64,000 nucleotides of DNA from Paenibacillus wulumuqiensis. Its GTDB lineage: Bacteria > Bacillota > Bacilli > Paenibacillales > Paenibacillaceae. Each line of letters begins with the position of its first letter. Position 1 is the stretch's first letter. Of the stretch, positions 59,516 to 64,000 are shown one piece after another. Location of the stretch: positions 248,001-312,000 of the forward strand of contig NZ_LAQP01000004.1 of NCBI RefSeq assembly GCF_000971965.1. Direction: 5' to 3'. The position numbers and the translations under genes were made by a program. The notes under the pieces were generated by a model, which saw only the letters and a program-made list of their open reading frames with translations, made no database searches and was not told where the DNA came from.

Positions 59516-60325
59516 TTGAGTTTAGTACAGTCCCCTAATTTATTTACAATCGCAATGTTTCCTTCTGTAAAGTTGAGGGAAATTGATTTACTTAACAAGC
59601 TTTTAGATATATTTGAACAGGATGAAAAATTTATTCCAACACATTGGGGAAATAATGAGTTGGTGCGATTAGATTATAATCGCAATGATATTTTGAATAT
59701 AATATCTGCAAAAGACATTGGAATTTCAGAATTATATTTATATCGTAATCAATCTCGTATAGAATACTCAGGACGTTTCAATCTGGATTTATCTTTCCGA
59801 TCTTTCTTTGAATTTGATTTTAAAAAAATGGCTACTGAATACTGGCACTCTTTTTTTAAATTTTCTGATCAATGTGCCGAAATTCTCAAACCACGTTATG
59901 GTATAGCTCATATATTTTGGCCCTCTGTTATCCCTTGGGAGACAGAAACAGAGAAGTTGCAGCGATGGATGAATTTTTGTTCACAGCCAGCACCAGTAAA
60001 TCTAGGAGTTAGTGGGCCACTTGGCTTGTCAACAAGAACCTATTTTGGATCTGATATTCTTACTCTTATTGATCAAGAAATTCTAAAGAATACGCCAGCA
60101 ATAGTTACTAAATTAAAATGGGGTGGAATTTGTATTGATGTTGCAGAAAAATCCTGGGAAGTGAGTAAGGATGATTTACTTCAAAAATGGGAAAAAGCAA
60201 TGAATTCTTTCGAAAAAAATGAATTATTTGCTGTACCTAAGTTTAATCAAAAAAATCGTAGAAGTATTTCTTTTCAAGCTAATAAAATTTGGGAGAATTA
60301 TATAAAATCTAATTTAGAGGTATAG
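59516..60325 (+). CDS. Probable immunity protein, family unknown
   Basis: 269 residues, soluble. Starts with TTG at 59516 after a perfect GAAGGAGG. I see no known motif; the sequence has LDYNRNDILNIISAKDIG, FFEFDFKKMATEYWHSF and NLGVSGPLGLSTRTYFGSD. The size and arrangement recall large Imm52-type immunity proteins, but that is weak. It follows the broken orphan tip by 20 bases, so it probably neutralised that toxin. Confidence 0.55.
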   Translation: MSLVQSPNLFTIAMFPSVKLREIDLLNKLLDIFEQDEKFIPTHWGNNELVRLDYNRNDILNIISAKDIGISELYLYRNQSRIEYSGRFNLDLSFRSFFEFDFKKMATEYWHSFFKFSDQCAEILKPRYGIAHIFWPSVIPWETETEKLQRWMNFCSQPAPVNLGVSGPLGLSTRTYFGSDILTLIDQEILKNTPAIVTKLKWGGICIDVAEKSWEVSKDDLLQKWEKAMNSFEKNELFAVPKFNQKNRRSISFQANKIWENYIKSNLEV

Positions 60326-60327
60326 TG

Positions 60328-60805
60328 ATGGAACCTTCTTACAGAAAAAATATTATCTTATATAAGCGAGTTTAAAATTGAAAACCAAGTTATTAAGAGG
60401 TTGAATTTAAATGAAGCCGATTTTTCTTATACCGGTTTTTCTGGAATAATGGCAGATGGAATGTCTGCTGTAATGTCTAATTTTGAAGCCTCGATTTTTG
60501 TGAATACTTCTTTTCTGGATTGCAATTTTGAAGGTGCAAATTTTAAAAATGGAGAATTAATAGGTACTTCTTTAAACTTTTCTTCATTACAAAATGCGAA
60601 CTTGGCAAATATAAACGCAAAAAAAGCAAGCTTTTCATATGGTAATTTGACAAATACTATTATGAGAGATGGTAATTTTAAAGATGCTGATTTTACAAAC
60701 GCAATTTTAGACAATGTGGATTGGCAGGGAGCAAATCTAGAAAATGCAAAGTTTGATTTAGGAATGTTTGAAAAAATCAGAAAAACGTTTGAAGTTATTT
60801 ATTAA
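60328..60805 (+). pseudogene. Pentapeptide-repeat immunity-like gene, frameshifted near its start
   Basis: ATG at 60328 opens a frame that stops soon, while the main coding pattern starts in another frame around 60345 (KILSYISEFKIENQVIKRLNLNEADF) and runs to 60805. A one-base change in the A6 run near 60344-60349 explains this. The main part has pentapeptide repeats: GANFKNGELIGTSL, NANLANINAKKASF, DGNFKDADFTNAIL and GANLENAKF. A shorter protein from TTG at 60401 is possible. Confidence 0.6.
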
Positions 60806-60817
60806 ACCACACCAAAT

Positions 60818-60862
60818 AATAACCGGGGAGCGACTCAAAGTTGTTGCTCGGTTATTTTTTTT
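60818..60862 (+). terminator. Strong Rho-independent terminator
   Basis: AATAACCGGGgAGCgAC pairs with GTtGCTCGGTTATT around TCAAAGTT, followed by seven or eight T. Confidence 0.85.
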
Positions 60863-60876
60863 GGTACCATTCGCTG

Positions 60877-61215
60877 CAAAAAGCAACTGAGCAAGGACTT
60901 CCTCTGTATAAATCTAAGACTCCTGCTCAAAGACAACTGAAACGATTGTTAAGGAGACCGATGGAAGATAGGATGGGAATCTGGGATAGAGGTGGAGGAG
61001 CAACAGAAGAATTAAGGGAAAGATGGATAAATGAAGTATGGAGAAAACACCATTTTAGTGTAAGAAGTGATTGATTTTATAAGTAACAGTCTTCTATTTA
61101 GTGATGAGAAAAAGAGTGATTTAAATATCTTAATAATTAAAGATTTTGAAAAGCAAAAGATCTGGCATGGTCTCAAAATTCAAAATCAGCAGATGTACTC
61201 TGGCAAGATATTAAA
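60877..61215 (+). pseudogene. Broken duplicate of an AHH-like toxin tail and its immunity gene start
   Basis: 60877-61030 matches the end of the orphan tip at 56990-57152 (EQGLPLYKSKTPAQRQLKRLL, DRGGGATEELRERW). From 61031 it matches the start of the immunity gene at 57149, with an immediate shift, and breaks off at 61215. No start or stop context is kept. Clear relic of a segmental duplication. Confidence 0.8.
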
Positions 61216-61273
61216 TGACGAATTGTCAATCCAAATGCAACAGTTCGTTTTGAAGCGATGCGTGTGTCGACTT

Positions 61274-61625
61274 CTAGCCTAAACATTTGCGAGGCCGGTT
61301 GTTAATCAGGTGAAGCGCGTGCTGAAGCTCAGCGTCGGACACTTTGGCAAAATCATGGCCTTTGGGAAAAAACTCTCGAAGCCATCCGTTCGCATTCTCT
61401 TTGGAACCTCGCTGCCAGGAAGAATATGGATCGGCAAAGTAAACATAGGCCTGCTGAGCTTCTTGCGCGTCGTACCGCCCAGACGATCCATTACGTTTGA
61501 GTTCTCGGCTGACAGCACCCGTTGACCGACCCAGCACCCGGCCAATCGCTCGGATTTCGGCTCCCTGACTATGCAAGAGTTCTAGTTTGCTGCGTTCGAT
61601 TATGCTAAAATGAGTGCAGCTCATG
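61274..61625 (-). pseudogene. IS30-family transposase with internal deletion
   Basis: On the minus strand ATG at 61625 follows AAGGAG and reads THFSIIERSKLELLHSQGA, IRAIGRVLGRSTGAVSRELKR (the IS30 helix-turn-helix) and FADPYSSWQRGSKENANGWL, which joins directly to the last part REFFPKGHDFAKVSDAELQ ... NNRPRKCLG. The central DDE region is missing and the frame ends at a chance TAG at the element edge. It cannot transpose by itself. The toxin relic on its left ends about 60 bases away, and beyond the start lie ~45 bases that may be the IS end. Confidence 0.8.
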
Positions 61626-61838
61626 GCGGATTCTCCTTGTAGAAGGTGGTGTGGTAACTTCATTCTACACGAATCCGGCCATGAGCCTTTTTATATTTCA
61701 TTCGACGTGGTGCACTTCATTTTACAATCCGTCAAGTATAAAATTATTTTTATTATTCTATCAATTGTTTAATATGGAGCTTAGAAAAGTTTAATGATTT
61801 TTGTGAATAAAACTTTTAAATAACTAAAGAGGATGCTT

Positions 61839-62298
61839 ATGCAGAAATTGTCAAATGAAACAAGAGATATCCTTTTGCAAGCAGGATGGAATCCAAATAA
61901 TAAAGTTGAATTAACCGAAATAGTAAATTTTTTAGAGGCGATGGGCTATCAAGTTTTCAATCCAGTGATTGATGCATTAAGTCAATATGGTGGAGTAGAA
62001 TACAAATTCAAGCACCCGGATGGGAGTTTTGAAAATTTTTATTTTAACCCAGAAGAAGTTATTGGAGATTACTATGAAAAAGAAGATTTTGAAGAATTTG
62101 AAGCACGAGTAAAAGAGCCGCTTGTTATAATTGGAGAGGCATACCGAGGGAATTTGATAATGTTTATCTCAAAATCCTGGAAAAGTTTTCGGGAAAAATG
62201 GGTATTCGTTGTTTAAATTTGGAGATGATATTTACGAGGCATTAGATACTCTTTGTTTATTTAGAAAACCAGAAGAGATAGAATATGAAGCATTATAG
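61839..62298 (+). pseudogene. SUKH-3-type immunity gene with a late frameshift
   Basis: The first ~110 residues have the SUKH-3 layout: ETRDILLQAGWNPNNKVEL, FLEAMGYQVFNP, LSQYGGVEYKF, NFYFNPEEVIGDYY and PLVIIGEAYRGNL. After FISK the frame goes to SWKSFREKWVFVV and stops at 62216. One base earlier or later it reads GKVFGKNGYSLFKFGDDIYEAL and ends at TAG 62296-62298, the normal family end. So a single base gain near 62176 broke the C-terminus. Start at 61839 after AGAGGA. Confidence 0.7.
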
Positions 62299-62336
62299 TG
62301 ATCGATCACCTCAAAGCACAAAGGAGCCTATGACCT

Positions 62337-63143
62337 ATGCCGCTATCCATAAATAACAGTCATATCCCATCAATGGGCGATTATACAGATCTTTACGAAC
62401 GTTTATCAAAATATATTTCAAAATTTGATAGGAATTGGATAAATGAAATAGAAGCAGCCAAAAAAGAGGATATAGTGATATTAAAACAATTAACTCAAAT
62501 GAATAAGTACCATTATCAATATCCAGAAGAGTACGAAATTTATCTTAGTTATATGGGACAAGATGATAAAGGTCTGCTAAATACCCAAATTCCTGGTTAT
62601 TCTTCAATATCTGAAATAATTGAATCGTATGAGGGAATACATGAGGAACAGCCCGAGACTTTAAGTGATAAGTATGTACATTTTTTTCAAAAGGAATTAT
62701 TTGATGGTCAATTATCGTTCGACTTTAATCAAACAAATAATCCACAAATTGTTATGACTGATGAAGACAGCCAGTTTGTAAGTTATTTTGCAGATAACTT
62801 TGAAAAGTTATTATTTCAATGCGCTTTTAGTAAATATGAAAAGTTACACTATGATAAATGTGTAAAGTTTGCTGGATCTCACAACATGTTCAAAGAGGCA
62901 CTGAAAAACAATAATGTATTAAATGCTTCTGAAATGATCAATAAAATTTCAGAAAAATATGGATTTCAAAAAGTATGGTTTAGCGACCTCAATCACCATG
63001 TAGGTTTTAGAGAAAGAATTAGCTTGTATATCGATAGTAGAAATGATTCTCTACGTGGATTTATAGTTGGTGATTTAGATAAAAAATTCGAAAATATTAG
63101 CAATTCTTTATTAAATGAATTATGTGTCAATCCTAAAAATTGA
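62337..63143 (+). CDS. SMI1/KNR4-like (SUKH) immunity protein
   Basis: 268 residues. SUKH-type start: NWINEIEAAKKEDIVILKQL, YQYPEEYEIYLSYMGQDDKGL and PGYSSISEIIESYEGIHEE, followed by a longer variable C-terminal half with SQFVSYFADNFEKLLFQ. Larger than the orphan SUKH protein at 43363. Ribosome site AAAGGAG about 10 bases upstream. No toxin precedes it directly; its partner was probably lost. Confidence 0.72.
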   Translation: MPLSINNSHIPSMGDYTDLYERLSKYISKFDRNWINEIEAAKKEDIVILKQLTQMNKYHYQYPEEYEIYLSYMGQDDKGLLNTQIPGYSSISEIIESYEGIHEEQPETLSDKYVHFFQKELFDGQLSFDFNQTNNPQIVMTDEDSQFVSYFADNFEKLLFQCAFSKYEKLHYDKCVKFAGSHNMFKEALKNNNVLNASEMINKISEKYGFQKVWFSDLNHHVGFRERISLYIDSRNDSLRGFIVGDLDKKFENISNSLLNELCVNPKN

Positions 63144-63250
63144 GTAATTATATATTTTGATTTATTTAATCCCTTGTATGAGCTAATTTCTTTTTCAAAA
63201 GATATATAATAAACAATAGTAGATAATTCAAATACTTAATAATTTTTTAC

Positions 63251-63290
63251 AGCTCTTTTCGACTTATTTATAAGTGGAATGAGCTTTTTT
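63251..63290 (+). terminator. Terminator in the repeated flank of an R2 fragment
   Basis: AGCTC (63251-63255) pairs with GAGCT (63281-63285), and CTTAT with ATAAG inside; six T follow. A weaker version is at 58677-58711. Confidence 0.55.
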
Positions 63291-63310
63291 ATATGGTGAT
63301 CAGTTCGTAA

Positions 63311-63530
63311 GATGATATAGCAGTCGTGATCTATAGCCCCAAAAAGCTGACAATAATGTAATGTTCAGCAAAAAGAAAGCCATCGTCCAGGCCGGCCAGC
63401 AGATCATGACCTACAAAACAGGCGACACAACTGGCATCGCTGTAAAAGGCAAATATCATTTGTTCGGTTAAAAGATAACTAGATGGACTGGCAATTGTTA
63501 TAGGAGTAGCTGTTTTGATGGCATTTACCT
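63311..63530 (+). pseudogene. Strongly decayed R2 (VgrG tail) fragment
   Basis: Readable pieces: FSKKKAIVQAGQQIMTYKTGDT, IAVKGKYHLFG, then after a stop LAIVIGVAVLMAFT. Several stops and a deletion of the proline region. Oldest-looking copy of the R2 family. Confidence 0.75.
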
Positions 63531-63551
63531 AGTGTAGATAAGGGGATCTTA

Positions 63552-64000
63552 ATGAATAATTATGTGAATACGTTATATCAGATAAGATTATTAGAAACTC
63601 AAGAGGAATGTGAGGAGTTTGATCAATTATTAGAAATATTAGATAATGAGCAAAATTTTGATCTGAAAGACTTATTTATGGTTTTTGATGAAAATACACT
63701 TGAAGAAGAAGTCATGTTTGGTTTAGTACATTATGTAGAATCTTTTGAAGCAGAAGATTATTTACGATCTTTACTGGACTCTTTAATTAATATACCTTCA
63801 CACTCTATTTATTGGATAGAAATACTTTTGAAAAGAATTCTTAACAATGATGAATACAAAAAAACATTGATTAGTATATTGGGGAGTCAGGATGAGAGAA
63901 TTGACTTTCAACTTAAGAGTATACTTCAGTCAGTACAAGAAGATAATCCTGCTCGTTTTAGCTCCCCAGTTGATGAAGTACTAACAAAATTAAATGGAAA
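63552..64000 (+). CDS. Imm30-like immunity protein (partial, runs off the window)
   Basis: At least 149 residues, frame open at the right edge. Acidic helical sequence with EECEEFDQLLEILDNEQNF, EEEVMFGLVHYVESFEAEDYL and YWIEILLKRILNNDEYKKTL, the pattern of immunity protein 30 family members (helix, 'hyie', W-x-x-x-L-x-x-R-I-L). ATG at 63552 with AGGGGA upstream. It follows the last R2 fragment, so it belongs to the same array. Confidence 0.65.
   Translation, partial: MNNYVNTLYQIRLLETQEECEEFDQLLEILDNEQNFDLKDLFMVFDENTLEEEVMFGLVHYVESFEAEDYLRSLLDSLINIPSHSIYWIEILLKRILNNDEYKKTLISILGSQDERIDFQLKSILQSVQEDNPARFSSPVDEVLTKLNG

Noticed and set aside
11558-64000. Prophage
   Set aside because: No terminase, portal, capsid, head-tail joining, integrase, holin or lysin genes; VgrG/PAAR and immunity genes indicate a delivery system.
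1-64000. CRISPR array, tRNA or rRNA genes
   Set aside because: No regularly spaced identical short repeats, no cloverleaf with CCA-type ends and no rRNA-like stretch was found by eye.

Overview
The window looks like chromosomal DNA of a spore-forming, low-to-mid GC Firmicute close to Paenibacillus. The reasons are the fatty-acid kinase - DegV - RecG gene order at the left end, strong AAGGAGG-type ribosome sites, frequent TTG/GTG starts, and monoderm-type toxin/immunity families (YezG, SUKH, Imm30, PoNi-like). Species is not determined.

Left part (1-9.3 kb): housekeeping and regulatory genes. The end of fakA, a fakB/DegV gene and recG lie together, followed by a bidirectional terminator and a small unknown gene on the minus strand. 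Next is a LytS/LytTR two-component pair with a YhjX-like MFS transporter. Between regulator and transporter lies GGCATTTCAT-N11-CGCATTTCAT, essentially the tandem operator known for E. coli YpdB. This suggests a pyruvate-sensing circuit. A small HEAT-repeat protein closes the region.

Middle part (9.8-25 kb): what I read as the core of a contractile injection machine of a type I cannot match to a named T6SS or extracellular CIS. It has a Ser/Thr kinase, a very large sheath-like protein, an Hcp/tube-like protein, a J-domain protein, two FHA proteins (one membrane-anchored, one with a zinc ribbon), a membrane-anchored PP2C phosphatase, a degenerate PP2C fused to a membrane segment and a repeat-rich helical region, two probable baseplate proteins, a large Hsp70/actin-fold ATPase and another probable baseplate/tail protein. 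Kinase/FHA/PP2C recalls the threonine-phosphorylation control of proteobacterial T6SS. J protein plus Hsp70 stands where ClpV would be. No TssJ/L/M-like membrane complex, capsid, terminase, holin or lysin genes are seen.

Right part (25-64 kb): three spike/effector modules (A 25.2-33.2 kb, B 33.8-42.3 kb, C 46.7-54.8 kb). Each holds a DcrB/Eag-like chaperone, a VgrG-like spike without toxin, a conserved adaptor (fused to pentapeptide repeats in A and B), a second conserved adaptor, a DUF4280 PAAR-like tip, a second VgrG fused to a C-terminal toxin, and an immunity gene. The toxins read as EndoU-type RNase (A), Endonuclea_NS_2 DNase with YezG immunity (B) and a PoNe-like PD-(D/E)XK nuclease with a PoNi-like partner (C).

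Behind modules B and C lie arrays of displaced ('orphan') toxin tips and immunity genes. Each tip carries at its 5' end a copy of the linker of the VgrG-toxin gene just upstream (family R1 for B, R2 for C), as expected for recombinational tip swapping. The distal part (57-63.5 kb) is decaying, with frameshifts, in-frame stops, an internally deleted IS30-type gene and partial duplications. An IS3-type remnant and an exonuclease fragment separate arrays B and C. All functional statements are sequence reading and family knowledge; no database search was possible.
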